Assembly: GCF_014189455.1 (NCBI RefSeq)
Contig: NZ_CP050296.1
Coordinates: 3,530,001 to 3,594,000, forward strand
Length of the DNA: 64,000 nt
Direction: 5' to 3'
Source: Mesorhizobium huakuii
GTDB lineage: Bacteria; Pseudomonadota; Alphaproteobacteria; Rhizobiales; Rhizobiaceae
The notes under the pieces are model-generated. The model ran no database searches and had not been told where the DNA came from. It was given only the letters and a program-made list of their open reading frames with translations. Numbering within the stretch: the stretch's first letter is position 1; each line of letters opens with the position of its first letter. The translations under genes were made by a program, and so were the position numbers. Of this stretch, positions 40,443 through 49,895 are shown one piece after another.

Positions 40443-41773
40443 TGTTTTCGCGACCTCAACGGCACAACATTTGGCTTCGTCGGTTTCATCAGATCGTCGA
40501 CAAAGTTGCCCCAGGCCGCCATCGCCGCGCGCTTTTCTGCCGAAAACTCATGCCGCTGGTAGACACCGACGATGCCGGAAAATGTACCCGACACATGGTT
40601 GAGTAGCTTCTCGATCACCGGCAGGTTGATATTGAGCCTGGCCATGCCGCTGGCGGCCGTCCGGCGCAGGTCGTGGAGCGTCCAGTGCGGAACCGGCTTC
40701 ACCTTTGCCGGATCGCCGCCGCGATCCTCGGCGTCTTCCCTGGCGATGGCAAGCATTCCAGCGTCCAGCCTGTCCTTTGCGCGGGAGAAGCCCGACACAG
40801 GCGTCTCGCCGGTCGTCGTGAACAAGAGCCCCGCCTTGCCGGCCTTACGCCGCACGGTCTTGATTTGGGCGATGGCTTGCTTCGACAAAGGCACCGAGTG
40901 AGGATTGCCGTTCTTGGTGCGGGATGCCGGCAGTTGCCAAGTGGGTTCGGCGCCGTCGAGCTGCAGCTCACGCCAAGTCATCGCGCCAACCTCCTCACGA
41001 CGCTGGCCGGTCAACAACAGCAGTCGAAAGAGGGTGCCGAACGGCTCGCCGAGTTCTGCCGTTGCGCGCCAGAACAGACGCACCTCGCCGTCGTTTAGGA
41101 TCCTATCGCGCGGGGTCTCGGCCGACGGCGCGTTGACGCCGGCACAGGGTGTTTCCCTAAGCACGTCGCGCTCGATCAGCCAGGAGAAGAATTTGCGAAC
41201 CGTCGCAAAGACCCTGTTCGCCGTTACCGGGGAGCCTCGATCGACGATGCGGTCGAGAAGGTCGAGGACATCACGGCGCGATATCTCCTGCGCGCGCCTG
41301 TCGCCCCAATGCGGATTTATCTCGGCCTTGAACTGGCGCTCGATTTCCTTCCACGACTTGTTGCGCGGCTTGCAATAGCGCTCGACGAACGACTCGCCCA
41401 GCTTGCGCACAAGATCGCGTTCAGGGTCGACGGGGGACGGCGGCGCGGCCTTTGCCGCCTTCTTCTCGGCAGATGGGTCTCGCCCTTCGGAAAGCGACTG
41501 CATGGCCCCGCGCGCAGCGGTGCGCGCCTCCGGCAACGTCATGGCCTGGCCGATCGTCGGGGGAGTTGGCAGTTCCTCTTCGCGGCGGAGAAGGACAGGC
41601 CCGATCGTCAGCTTGCGAGGCGCGCCGGCGAAGCGATACCGCAGCGCCCAGGACTTGGCACCGCTGGTCTGCACGACGAGGTAGAGGCCAGGCAATTGCC
41701 CGTCTGGAATTTCGCGCCGGCTTGTGGTGGCCTGCGCGGTCTCGATCGCTTTCGCGGTCAGCACTTTTGCCAT
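40439..41773 (-). CDS. Tyrosine recombinase/integrase (P4 type)
   Basis: A 444-residue integrase with an N-terminal DUF4102 arm-binding domain (KVLTAKAIETAQATTSRREI), a central SAM-like domain (about 150-240) and a C-terminal catalytic domain with LLLTGQRREEVG (first Arg), the HxxR box in HDLRRTAASG and the nucleophile Tyr in GVYQRHEF. This family integrates into tRNA 3-prime ends, consistent with tRNA-Ala here. The start is ATG 41773 (MAKVLTAK); codons further upstream overlap the arm-site repeats. Confidence 0.95.
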   Translation of the reverse strand: MAKVLTAKAIETAQATTSRREIPDGQLPGLYLVVQTSGAKSWALRYRFAGAPRKLTIGPVLLRREEELPTPPTIGQAMTLPEARTAARGAMQSLSEGRDPSAEKKAAKAAPPSPVDPERDLVRKLGESFVERYCKPRNKSWKEIERQFKAEINPHWGDRRAQEISRRDVLDLLDRIVDRGSPVTANRVFATVRKFFSWLIERDVLRETPCAGVNAPSAETPRDRILNDGEVRLFWRATAELGEPFGTLFRLLLLTGQRREEVGAMTWRELQLDGAEPTWQLPASRTKNGNPHSVPLSKQAIAQIKTVRRKAGKAGLLFTTTGETPVSGFSRAKDRLDAGMLAIAREDAEDRGGDPAKVKPVPHWTLHDLRRTAASGMARLNINLPVIEKLLNHVSGTFSGIVGVYQRHEFSAEKRAAMAAWGNFVDDLMKPTKPNVVPLRSRKQ

Positions 41774-41789
41774 GGGAAAAACGCTTTCA

Positions 41790-41850
41790 GGGGTAACACG
41801 GGGTAGCAAAACTGCCGTGTTACGGGGTGTTACCCCATGTTGATAACACC
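41790..41850. promoter_or_regulatory. Inverted GGGGTAACAC repeats between integrase and attR
   Basis: GGGGTAACAC at 41790-41799, its complement GTGTTACCCC at 41827-41836, a shorter GTGTTAC at 41817-41823 and GATAACACC at 41842-41850. The cluster lies between the integrase start and attR, where arm-type sites and the int promoter of a P4-like element are expected. Confidence 0.55.
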
Positions 41851-41943
41851 TTATAACAATCTCGCGCAATTGCCCGGAATTCCGGCATCCACAGGCTTTC
41901 CGATGTTATGATATGAGCGACCTTGATGGGCTATGACAAATGT

Positions 41944-41992
41944 ATGGCATTCAAGAGGTCGTCGGTTCGATTCCGATTGGCTCCACCAAACA
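41944..41992 (+). repeat. attR, 49-bp direct repeat (right end of the element)
   Basis: Perfect copy of 28670-28718, the 3-prime part of tRNA-Ala from the anticodon loop. The 5-prime half of the tRNA is missing, so no second functional tRNA is formed. Confidence 0.95.
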
Positions 41993-42020
41993 GTCTCTTC
42001 GGGTCTGCCAACGACAAGCG

Positions 42021-42164
42021 TCAGCGGGCCTGCCCTGCGCCAAATCCTCGAAGAAACGCCGCCAGTGACAGCCCAGGCCTCGGCGAGGGGTAACCGCCCT
42101 CCTGGACGATCAGGGTGGTGGGTCGCGACAAGATACCCTGTCCCGGACACATGAAGACGCGCAT
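42021..42164 (-). pseudogene. Remnant of a histone deacetylase/acetylpolyamine amidohydrolase gene
   Basis: A 47-codon ORF with an excellent ribosome site (GGAGG, six bases before the ATG). Its first residues MRVF match the start of acetylpolyamine amidohydrolases, and its last 30 (TLIVQEGGYPSP and LAAFLRGF) match their C-terminus, with the whole catalytic middle missing. It therefore looks like an internal deletion of a gene of about 340 codons. It lies 29 bases outside attR. Similarity is from memory of the family, not a search. Confidence 0.5.
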
Positions 42165-42271
42165 CGCAGTCCTCCGCTCCTGGATCGTCATCGGGCCGCG
42201 ATCGAACGCAGTGCTGCGGATTTGCCTGGAACAATCGTGATGTCGTCACCCGCGCCACGCCGGCTTCGGCC

Positions 42272-43016
42272 ATGAAAGAAAGCGATCCACGATGCGGCCG
42301 GGTCGATCTCTGGTACGTGCCCGCTCGACGACTTCGGCGTGGACGATCAGGCCGCCTGCCTGCGGCTCCTGAGTAGGCCTGAGCGTGATCGGCATGACGC
42401 CTTCAAGTCCGAGCCTGCCCGGCTTCAGCATCTCGCGGTTCGCGGCCTGGTCAGGACCACCCTGTCGCGCTACCGCGCTATCGCCCCGGAACACTGGCGC
42501 TTTGACGCCAACCGGCACGGCCGCCCCTTCATCGACGATAGGCTGGGCGTCAGTGGCCTCCACTTCAGCCTGTCCCACACGCATGGCCTGGTGGCTTGCG
42601 CGATTGCCACTTTCGCGGAGTTCGGCGTCGACGCCGAGCCGCGCGACCGCGATGTCGGTCTCGCCGAACTGGCCCCGGCGGTCCTTTCACCCCGGGAACG
42701 CGCGCGCTTCGAGACCATGAGCGGGCAGGCGAGACAGGATTTCTTCTTCACGCTGTGGACGCTCAAGGAAGCCTATGTGAAAGCGCGCGGCATTGGCCTC
42801 TCCTTGCCGGTGAAGAAGCTTGAACTGGACCTGGAGGTTTCTCCGCCCATTGCCCATTTCGGCGACGAGATCGATGACGATGCCTCGCGTTGGGCGTTCC
42901 GCAGCCTGCGTCTGACGGACCGGCACATTGTCGGCATCGCGGCCGCCGTGCCCGATGGCGAGCTCGAGATCGTGCCGAGGCGGACACGCGCCATCAATCC
43001 GCCTTTGCATGTCTGA
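42272..43016 (+). pseudogene. 4-prime-phosphopantetheinyl transferase (Sfp-type), frameshifted near the N-terminus
   Basis: Residues FGVDAEPRD (Mg-binding D-x-E) and FFFTLWTLKEAYVKARG (W-x-x-KE-x-x-x-KA) define the Sfp family that loads the phosphopantetheine arm onto carrier proteins. The N-terminus VDLWYVP is in one frame from ATG 42272; after the CCC at 42320-42322 the remainder LDDFGVDDQAACLRLLS is in another. One C fewer restores a 247-residue protein; a GTG start at 42339 would give a shortened 225-residue one. No carrier protein gene is nearby. Confidence 0.78.
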
Positions 43017-43037
43017 TCGGATCCAGTGCGGCCGGCT

Positions 43038-43712
43038 TCAGCCGAGCAGCTCGGCGGCGACTTCGAGCGTGTTGCGGAACGACGTTTCGATGTGGTGCTC
43101 CATCGCCTGCGCGGCGCCTTCGGCGTCGTGGCGCTTCAGTGCGTCGAGAATGGCGCCGTGCTGTTCGATCGTCTGTTCGCCATAGCCGGGCTTCGGGATG
43201 ACGAGGTAGCGGCCCCGATCCATCTGCGCCTTGGAGATGTCGACGGCGCGCCAGATTTTCGGCAGGCCGCAGATTTCGGCGATGGTGCGGTGAAAGACGT
43301 CGTCGAGCTGGATCGCGGTGGCATATCTGCCGCGCGATATGGCAAGCCGGTGCGCCGCCATATTGTCCTCCAGAAGTTCGCCGGCCGATGGCGTGAATTT
43401 GACGGCCGCGCGCCTGGCGCTCTCCATCTCCAGGGCGCGGCGGATGACATAGGCTTCTTCCAGGTCGACGCGGTTGATCGGCGCGACATAGGTACCGGTC
43501 TGCGCCAGGATGGTGACGAGACCCTCGTCACTGATGCGCTTGACCGCTTCGCGCACCGGTGTGCGCGAGACGCCAAGGGCTTCAGCGATGGCCACCTCGT
43601 TGATGACTTCCCCCGGCTTCATCTGGCCGATGACAATCAGATTGCGGATCTTGTGATAGATCTGATCGCGCAGCGGAAACGCCCGATTGAGCGTCGAAGG
43701 ATCCAGGTCCAT
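43038..43712 (-). CDS. GntR family regulator (FadR/VanR-type, FCD domain)
   Basis: A 224-residue regulator with an N-terminal winged helix (LRDQIYHKIRNLIVIGQMKP, then ALGVSRTPVREAVKRI as recognition helix) and a C-terminal FCD helical domain with the metal-binding D/H pattern (LDDVFHRTIAE, EQHGAILDALKRHD). It diverges from ssuD, with two palindromes between them, so it is the best candidate regulator of the organosulfur cluster. It ends 22 bases from the convergent phosphopantetheinyl transferase. Confidence 0.9.
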   Translation of the reverse strand: MDLDPSTLNRAFPLRDQIYHKIRNLIVIGQMKPGEVINEVAIAEALGVSRTPVREAVKRISDEGLVTILAQTGTYVAPINRVDLEEAYVIRRALEMESARRAAVKFTPSAGELLEDNMAAHRLAISRGRYATAIQLDDVFHRTIAEICGLPKIWRAVDISKAQMDRGRYLVIPKPGYGEQTIEQHGAILDALKRHDAEGAAQAMEHHIETSFRNTLEVAAELLG

Positions 43713-43887
43713 GGCAAATCCACGTCTTCGTTCACCAGAATGATCAGATTATATTGGAATGCCTGATGTTCGATAGACCGGCTCAACGAGGTGGAAGCGC
43801 ACTTGATCTGGCCGCGTTGCGACCCGGGCCCTCGGAATCTCCCGACGTGACTGTGGGGGACCGCTGCGGCGATCCTGCGGAGAGAAT

Positions 43888-43913
43888 TTCCAATTTCACC
43901 GGAGGAATTGGAA
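43888..43913. promoter_or_regulatory. Palindrome upstream of ssuD
   Basis: TTCCAATT and AATTGGAA, perfect 8-base arms 10 bases apart. The right arm contains TTGGAA, a possible -35 with TTTATA 18 bases downstream (43932-43937). A plausible operator for the divergent GntR protein or a LysR-type sulfur regulator. Confidence 0.5.
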
Positions 43914-43919
43914 TAAACT

Positions 43920-43933
43920 AACTCTACAGAGTT
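43920..43933. promoter_or_regulatory. Second palindrome upstream of ssuD
   Basis: AACTCT-AC-AGAGTT, 6-base arms, lying between the putative -35 and -10 boxes of the ssuD promoter, where a bound repressor would block RNA polymerase. The rest of 43713-44054 has no gene. Confidence 0.45.
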
Positions 43934-44054
43934 TATAGAATAAGCAAAGTGTGCGAGCGATCTGGTTTTCCCGGACAGGACTCCGCCATGCCCGCCCCTC
44001 TGCCCCCGCTTTCAACCCTGTCAGGCCGCCGCCGCTGATTGCGGGAGGCCGGCC

Positions 44055-45227
44055 GTGACCAAGGACGTTCCCGACCTCATCAAGGTTCTGTGGTTTCTGC
44101 CGACGCATGGCGACAGCCGTTATCTCGGCACCGCCGAGGGCGGCAGATCGGTCGATCTGCCCTATCTGACGCAAGTGGCGAAGGCGGCCGACACGCTGGG
44201 TTATTATGGCGTGCTGCTGCCGACCGGCCGGTCGTGCGAGGATTCCTGGGTGATTGCCTCGGCGCTGGTGCCGCAGACCGAGCGGCTGCGCTTCCTGGTC
44301 GCCGTGCGGCCTGGCCTGCAGTCGCCGACGCTCGCCGCGCGCATGACCGCCACGCTCGACCGCATCTCCAACGGGCGCCTGCTCATTAATGTCGTCACCG
44401 GCGGCGATCCGCTGGAGAACAAGGGCGACGGCATTTTCCTCTCGCATGCCGAGCGCTACGAGGTGACGCAGGAATTCCTGCGAATCTACAAGCGCGTGCT
44501 GAGCGGCGAGACGGTCGAGCACGAGGGCAAGCATTTCCACATCGAGGACGGCAGGCTGCTGTTCCCGCCGGTGCAGACGCCCTATCCGCCGCTCTATTTC
44601 GGCGGCTCGTCCGATGCCGGGTCGACAGTGGCGGCGCAGGAGATCGACAAATATCTGACCTGGGGCGAACCGCCCACCGATGTCGAGCGCAAGCTCGATA
44701 CCGTGCGCGAACTGGCCGAAAAGGCCGGCCGCAAACTCTCCTTCGGCATTCGCCTGCATGTCATCGCACGGGAAACCACCGAGGAGGCCTGGGCCGCCGC
44801 CGACAGGCTGATCAGCCGGCTCGACGACGCGACCATCGCATCGGCCCAGAAAGTCTTTGCCCGCATGGATTCGGTTGGTCAGGCGCGCATGAGCGCGCTG
44901 CATGGCGGCGACCGCGCCAAACTCGAGATCGCGCCCAATCTTTGGGCCGGTGTCGGCCTGGTGCGCGGCGGCGCGGGGACGGCCTTGGTTGGCGACCCCG
45001 ACACCATTGCCGAGCGGATCGACGAATACCGGCGCCTCGGCATCGACACCTTCATCCTGTCCGGCTACCCGCATCTGGAGGAAGCCTATCGTTTCGGCGA
45101 ACTCGTACTGCCGAAGCTGCCGACAGATCATCCGGTCAAAGCCGCCGGCTCGTCGGTCAACACCGGCCCGTTCGGCGAGACCATCGCCGGCGACCACCGG
45201 CCGAAGTCGCTCGCCAGCGCCTCGTGA
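44055..45227 (+). CDS. ssuD: FMNH2-dependent alkanesulfonate monooxygenase
   Basis: A 390-residue luciferase-family (LLM) flavin monooxygenase that cleaves alkanesulfonates to aldehyde and sulfite. The match to SsuD is strong: [58 protein letters not shown] and [20 protein letters not shown]. Its active-site Cys and Arg regions are in place. GTG 44055 has GGGAGG upstream. It is the first gene of the plus-strand organosulfur cluster and overlaps the next gene (GTGA). Confidence 0.92.
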   Translation: MTKDVPDLIKVLWFLPTHGDSRYLGTAEGGRSVDLPYLTQVAKAADTLGYYGVLLPTGRSCEDSWVIASALVPQTERLRFLVAVRPGLQSPTLAARMTATLDRISNGRLLINVVTGGDPLENKGDGIFLSHAERYEVTQEFLRIYKRVLSGETVEHEGKHFHIEDGRLLFPPVQTPYPPLYFGGSSDAGSTVAAQEIDKYLTWGEPPTDVERKLDTVRELAEKAGRKLSFGIRLHVIARETTEEAWAAADRLISRLDDATIASAQKVFARMDSVGQARMSALHGGDRAKLEIAPNLWAGVGLVRGGAGTALVGDPDTIAERIDEYRRLGIDTFILSGYPHLEEAYRFGELVLPKLPTDHPVKAAGSSVNTGPFGETIAGDHRPKSLASAS

Positions 45228-46672
45228 ACGCGCTGCCTCCGGCCCGCCGCTTCCGCGTCGCCATCATCGGCGGCGGCTTTTCCGGCGCGGCTGTGGCCTG
45301 GCATCTGGCGCGGGCGCCGGAGCGCTCGTCGATCTCGGTGATCGAGCCACGCCCGGCGCTCGGCGGCGGCCTGGCCTATTCCAGCGAAGAGCCATCGCAC
45401 CGGGTCAATGTTCCGGCTGTCAGAATGAGCATGGCTCCCGACGACCAGCAGCATTTTGCGCGCTGGTTGGCTAGCAGTGGCGAACTTGAGCACGACGCGG
45501 ATGCGCTCTGGAAGAGCGGCGACGCCTATCCCCGCCGGCGTGTGTTCGGCCGCTACGTTACCGAGCACCTCGCGCCGTATTTGGCTTCAGGCGCGGTCCG
45601 CCACGTCGAAGGTCAGGCCACGCAGGTAATACGCGATGGTGCCGGCTGGACCGTCCAGACCTCCGCCGGACCTGTCGCCGCCGACATCGTCATCCTCGCC
45701 GCAACACATCCTGCGCCCGCAATCCCGGCAGCGCTTGCCTCGCTGGCCGAAGCGCCGGGCTTCATCGCCGATCCCTACGCCGCGTCGGCACTTGCCGGGA
45801 TCGGTCCGGAAGCCTCGGTGCTGATCGTCGGCTCCGGGCTGACTTCGGCCGACATGGTCGCCGAGCTTGATCGCCGTGGCCATCGCGGCCGCATCCTGGC
45901 GCTGTCGCGCCGCGGGCTGCGCTCGCGCGGTCATCCCGATGTCCGGGGCGAACCCTTTGGGGACTTCGCATCATCGCCGGCCACATCGGCGCTTGGCTTG
46001 CTGAAGAGCATCCGCGCGACGCTGGTGTCGGCGCGCGAGGCCAATGTCAACTGGCAGTCCGTCTTCGACCAGCTGCGCCTGCAGGGGCCGGTGCTGTGGG
46101 CCGCCCTTGCTCCGCCGGAACGGGCAAGGCTGGTCGGCCAGTTGCGTGTGTTCTGGGATGTCCATCGCTTCAGGATCGCCCCGCAAATTGCTTCCGTGCT
46201 CGACCGCCGCCAGGCCGCCGGCACCTTCGACACCATCGCCGCCAGGCTTGTCGCGTCGAACGATGAGGGCGAGAGCCTCGCGGTCAGCTTTCAGCGGCGC
46301 GGCCAGACGCGGATCGAGACGGTGCGCTTCGATGCCGTCATCAACACGACAGGGCCGGCTCATGGTCAGGCGCTACGGCTCAATCCGGCGCTGCGCTCCC
46401 TGGCCGAGGCCGGGCTGATCAAGGTTGACGCCTATGGGCTCGGCATCGCGACCACACTTGATAGCCGTGCCATCGGTCGGGACGACAGGTCGGTCGCCGG
46501 GCTTTTCGTCGCCGGTCCGCTGGCGCGAGGCACCTTTGGCGAACTCATGGGCCTGCCGGAGGTCGCCCGCCACGCCCAAATGGTCGCGGGAGAGATTGCA
46601 AGGCTGGTCGACAGGCTTCCGTCAGTCGAGGCGGTTGGCGCCAATGCCGGGGACGTTGCAGCCGCGCGCTGA
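45224..46672 (+). CDS. FAD/NAD(P)-binding protein (HpnW/YdhS-type oxidoreductase)
   Basis: A 482-residue flavoprotein with the N-terminal FAD dinucleotide fold [19 protein letters not shown], a second Rossmann motif [17 protein letters not shown] and the ATHPAP and NTTGPAHG loops. The family (FAD-NAD(P)-binding, pfam13454-like) is often found beside sulfonate monooxygenases but its reaction is not settled; it may supply reduced flavin or oxidise a sulfur compound. GTG 45224 overlaps the ssuD stop by four bases (GTGA). Confidence 0.85.
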   Translation: MNALPPARRFRVAIIGGGFSGAAVAWHLARAPERSSISVIEPRPALGGGLAYSSEEPSHRVNVPAVRMSMAPDDQQHFARWLASSGELEHDADALWKSGDAYPRRRVFGRYVTEHLAPYLASGAVRHVEGQATQVIRDGAGWTVQTSAGPVAADIVILAATHPAPAIPAALASLAEAPGFIADPYAASALAGIGPEASVLIVGSGLTSADMVAELDRRGHRGRILALSRRGLRSRGHPDVRGEPFGDFASSPATSALGLLKSIRATLVSAREANVNWQSVFDQLRLQGPVLWAALAPPERARLVGQLRVFWDVHRFRIAPQIASVLDRRQAAGTFDTIAARLVASNDEGESLAVSFQRRGQTRIETVRFDAVINTTGPAHGQALRLNPALRSLAEAGLIKVDAYGLGIATTLDSRAIGRDDRSVAGLFVAGPLARGTFGELMGLPEVARHAQMVAGEIARLVDRLPSVEAVGANAGDVAAAR

Positions 46673-46703
46673 CAAGCCGAAGCCGGCCTGGCAGGGAAAA
46701 ATT

Positions 46704-46760
46704 GGTATTTCCGTCCCAAGCGGGCGCCAAAAACGGAAAATCCTACTTTGTATATATAAT
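46704..46760 (+). promoter_or_regulatory. Candidate sfnG promoter with inverted repeat
   Basis: GGTATTTCCG and CGGAAAATCC face each other over 20 bases, followed by a consensus -10 TATAAT at 46755-46760 in TTTGTATATATAAT. The -35 position (AACGGA) is weak and overlaps the right arm, as for an activator-dependent promoter. The TTCC/GGAA arms recall those of the ssuD palindrome. Confidence 0.5.
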
Positions 46761-46837
46761 CAGTAGACATAATAAATGTTGGCGAAATCCGGCCACGCCG
46801 GACCGATCAACGACACGGCCTGAATGGGAGACAGTTC

Positions 46838-47938
46838 ATGACACACGCAGGAACCGACGCGGTCAAGTTCGCCTACTGGGTGCCCAATGTTTCGGGCGGC
46901 CTGGTGATTTCCAACATCGAGCAGCGCACCAACCATTCGGCTGAATACAACCGCAAGCTGGCGCAGATCGCCGAGAAAGCCGGCTTCGACTACGCGCTGA
47001 GCCAGATCCGTTTCACCGCCGGCTACGGCGCCGACGAACAGCATGAATCGGTGGCCTTCAGCCACGACCTGCTGGCGGCCACCACGACGCTCAAGGTCAT
47101 CGCGGCGATCCTGCCCGGTCCCTGGAATCCGGCGCTGGCGGCCAAGCAGCTCGCCACCATCAGCTATCTGACCAATGGCCGTGTCGCCATCAACCTCGTC
47201 TCCGGCTGGTTCCGCGGTGAGTTCCATGCCATTGGCGAGCATTGGCTCGACCATGACGAGCGCTACCGCCGCTCGGAGGAATTCATCCGTGCGTTGCGTG
47301 GAATATGGACGGAAGACAGCTTCACCTTCCGCGGCGATTTCTACCGCTTCAACGAGTACTCTTTGAAGCCGAAACCGCCGCAACTGCCCGAAATCTTCCA
47401 GGGCGGTTCCTCGCGCGCCGCACGTGACATGGCATCACGCGTTTCGGACTGGTACTTCACCAACGGCAACACGCCGGCCGAGATCGCCAAGCAGGTCGAC
47501 GACATCAGGGCCAAGGCGAAGGCCAACAACCATTCCGTCAAGGTCGGCGTCAACGCCTTCGCCATCGTCCGCGAGACCGAGGACGAGGCCAAGGCGGTGC
47601 TCGCCGAAATCATCGCCAAGGCCAATCCCGAAGCCGTCAACGCTTTCGGCCACGAGGTCAAGAATGCCGGCAAGGCCTCACCGGAAGGCGAGGGCAATTG
47701 GGCGAAATCCTCCTTTGACGATCTGGTTCAGTACAATGACGGCTTCCGCTCGAACCTGATCGGCACGCCACGGCAGGTCGCCGAGCGCATCGTCGATCTC
47801 AAGCGCGCCGGCGCCGATCTCATCCTGCTCGGCTTCCTGCACTTCCAGGAAGAGGTCGAATATTTCGGCGAGCACGTCATCCCGCTCGTGCGCGAGCTGG
47901 AGGACGCCGAGCAGGCGGCATCACTGGCAGCGGAATAG
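46838..47938 (+). CDS. sfnG: Dimethylsulfone monooxygenase
   Basis: A 366-residue LLM-type FMNH2-dependent enzyme that converts dimethylsulfone to methanesulfinate and formaldehyde. The sequence follows SfnG closely: FAYWVPNVSGGLVIS, FDYALSQIRFTAGYGAD, AAILPGPWNPALAAKQLAT, EIFQGGSSRAARDMASRV and VKNAGKASPEGEGNWAKS. The start ATG 46838 follows GGGAGACAG. It leads the second transcription unit of the cluster, ahead of the Liv-type transporter. Confidence 0.95.
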   Translation: MTHAGTDAVKFAYWVPNVSGGLVISNIEQRTNHSAEYNRKLAQIAEKAGFDYALSQIRFTAGYGADEQHESVAFSHDLLAATTTLKVIAAILPGPWNPALAAKQLATISYLTNGRVAINLVSGWFRGEFHAIGEHWLDHDERYRRSEEFIRALRGIWTEDSFTFRGDFYRFNEYSLKPKPPQLPEIFQGGSSRAARDMASRVSDWYFTNGNTPAEIAKQVDDIRAKAKANNHSVKVGVNAFAIVRETEDEAKAVLAEIIAKANPEAVNAFGHEVKNAGKASPEGEGNWAKSSFDDLVQYNDGFRSNLIGTPRQVAERIVDLKRAGADLILLGFLHFQEEVEYFGEHVIPLVRELEDAEQAASLAAE

Positions 47939-48060
47939 CCCTTTTTCAAAAGGCAGGCTGGGCAGTCCGGTCTGCACACCAATGAAGGTTCCCAGGCGCG
48001 CTCGATCCATCGAGCGTCAACGAGGCTTTGCGCCTGCTGAAGCAATCGAGGACGATTGGA

Positions 48061-48996
48061 ATGCCGTTGGCCAGTTATGCCCTTGGAATGATGGAGGCCT
48101 CGGTCTATGCGCCGGAAGTCTTCGCGCGCGGCCTGCCGTCGGCAGTCCGTCCCGCGCGGCCGTCCGAAGGCAGCGCCGAGCCGACGGGGGCTGTCACGGC
48201 CGCCGCTGCTCCGCTGCTCTCGCTTCAGGGCATCGGCCTGTCGTTCGGTGGCGTCGTCGCACTGGCCGATATCGACCTGTCGGTTCTATCAGGCGAAATC
48301 CGCGCCATCATCGGCCCGAACGGCGCCGGCAAGAGCTCGCTGATCAACGTCATCAGCGGTGTCTACCGGCCGGACCGTGGCCATGTCCTGCTCGACGGCA
48401 TCAGCTATGCCCAGGTGCCGACGCAACGGCTGGCGCATCTCGGCGTAGCCAGGACCTTTCAGAACCTTGCTCTGTTCAAGGGCCTCAGCGTCCTCGACAA
48501 TGTCGCGTCCGGCCTCGCCTACAAGGTCCGTTCCAATTTCGCCGGCCAGGTGCTGGGCATCGGCCGCTCGCGTGGCGAGCGGCGCGACTCCTTGAGCCGC
48601 GCCAACCAGATCCTCGAATTCCTCGATCTCACGGGGGTTCGCGATCGTCTCGCCGGCACGCTGCCTTACGGGCTGCAGAAGCGCGTCGAACTGGCCCGCG
48701 CTTTGGTCGCGCAACCGCGCCTGCTTCTGCTCGACGAACCGATGGCCGGCATGACCGCCAGCGAGAAAAGCGAGATGGCGGGTTTCGTGCGCGCTGCGCG
48801 CGACCGCTTCGCCACCACCGTGGTGCTGATCGAGCACGATGTCGGCGTCGTCATGGGCCTCTCCGACCGCATCGCCGTTCTCGACTACGGCCGCAAGATC
48901 GCCGACGCCACGCCGGATGAAGTCCGCAACGACCAGCGCGTCATCGATGCCTATCTCGGAGTCGCCTCCGACAATGAGGACGGGGCAGGCATATGA
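48061..48996 (+). CDS. Liv-type ABC transporter ATP-binding protein (LivG-like)
   Basis: A 311-residue ATPase with Walker A GPNGAGKSS, the LivG-specific ARTFQNLALFKGLSVLDNV, the signature LPYGLQKRVELARAL, Walker B LLLLDEPMAGM and the switch His in LIEHDVGVVMGLSDRIAVLD. A 45-residue Pro/Ala-rich N-terminal extension is unusual. Start chosen at ATG 48061; a TTG at 48028 is possible. Its stop overlaps the permease ATG (ATGA). Confidence 0.9.
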   Translation: MPLASYALGMMEASVYAPEVFARGLPSAVRPARPSEGSAEPTGAVTAAAAPLLSLQGIGLSFGGVVALADIDLSVLSGEIRAIIGPNGAGKSSLINVISGVYRPDRGHVLLDGISYAQVPTQRLAHLGVARTFQNLALFKGLSVLDNVASGLAYKVRSNFAGQVLGIGRSRGERRDSLSRANQILEFLDLTGVRDRLAGTLPYGLQKRVELARALVAQPRLLLLDEPMAGMTASEKSEMAGFVRAARDRFATTVVLIEHDVGVVMGLSDRIAVLDYGRKIADATPDEVRNDQRVIDAYLGVASDNEDGAGI

Positions 48997-49892
48997 TCGC
49001 CGATTTCGACTACCAGTTCTTCATCGAGGTGCTCGTCGGCGGCCTGCTCTCCGGCGTCATGTACTCGCTGGTCGCGATCGGCTTCGTGCTGATCTACAAG
49101 ACATCAGGCGTGCTCAATTTCGCGCAAGGCGCGCTGCTCCTGTTCGCGGCACTCACCTTCGTCAGCCTCGTCGAACGCGGTGTGCCGTTCGCTCTGGCCT
49201 TGGTTGCCACCTTCGCCGTCATGGTGGCGATCGGCATCGCCATCGAGCGCACGGTGCTGAGGCCGCTCACCAACAAGCCGCCGATCACGCTGTTCATGGC
49301 AACACTCGGCCTCTCCTACATCATCGAGGGCGCCGCCCAGCTGATCTGGGGCACGCAGGTCCATGGCCTCGACCTCGGCATCGAGGACGTGCCGCTCGAA
49401 GTCGGCGGCGTGCTGATCAGCCAGTTCGACATTTTCGCGGCGGTGGTCGCCGCCGGCATGGTTCTCTTGCTGTCGCTGTTCTTCCGCTACACCCGCATCG
49501 GTCTCTCCTTCCGCGCCGTCGCGGACGACCAGTTCGCCGCCCTTGCGGTTGGCCTGCGGCTGCCGCTGATCTGGGCCACCGTCTGGGCTGCCGCCGGTCT
49601 CGTCGCCTTGGTGGCGGGACTGCTCTGGGGCGCCCGCCTCGGCGTACAGTTCTCATTGTCGCTGGTGGTGCTCAAGGCGCTGCCGGTGCTGGTGCTCGGC
49701 GGCTTCGATTCCATTCTCGGCGCCATCGTCGGCGGGCTCTTGATCGGCGCCAGCGAGAAGCTCGCCGAGGTCTATATCGGCGACTATTTTGGCGGCGGCA
49801 TCGAGAGCTGGTTCGCCTATGTCGTAGCGCTCGTCTTCCTCCTGATCCGTCCCTCCGGCCTGTTCGGCCAGAAGCTCGTGGAGAGGGTCTGA
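48993..49892 (+). CDS. Liv-type ABC transporter permease (LivH-like)
   Basis: A 299-residue permease with about eight transmembrane helices and the LivH landmarks GVMYSLVAIGFVLIYKTSGVLNFAQ (read in two pieces), FRAVADDQFAALAVGL and GGFDSILGAIVGGLLIGASE. Overlaps the ATPase gene by four bases and ends three bases before the next permease. In this cluster it probably moves an organosulfur compound rather than branched-chain amino acids (inference). Confidence 0.92.
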   Translation: MIADFDYQFFIEVLVGGLLSGVMYSLVAIGFVLIYKTSGVLNFAQGALLLFAALTFVSLVERGVPFALALVATFAVMVAIGIAIERTVLRPLTNKPPITLFMATLGLSYIIEGAAQLIWGTQVHGLDLGIEDVPLEVGGVLISQFDIFAAVVAAGMVLLLSLFFRYTRIGLSFRAVADDQFAALAVGLRLPLIWATVWAAAGLVALVAGLLWGARLGVQFSLSLVVLKALPVLVLGGFDSILGAIVGGLLIGASEKLAEVYIGDYFGGGIESWFAYVVALVFLLIRPSGLFGQKLVERV

Positions 49893-49895
49893 GCC

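Noticed and set aside
41851-42273. A 140-codon minus-strand frame across attR
   Set aside because: It reads the tRNA repeat and mixes it with the deacetylase remnant in another frame; no coherent protein.
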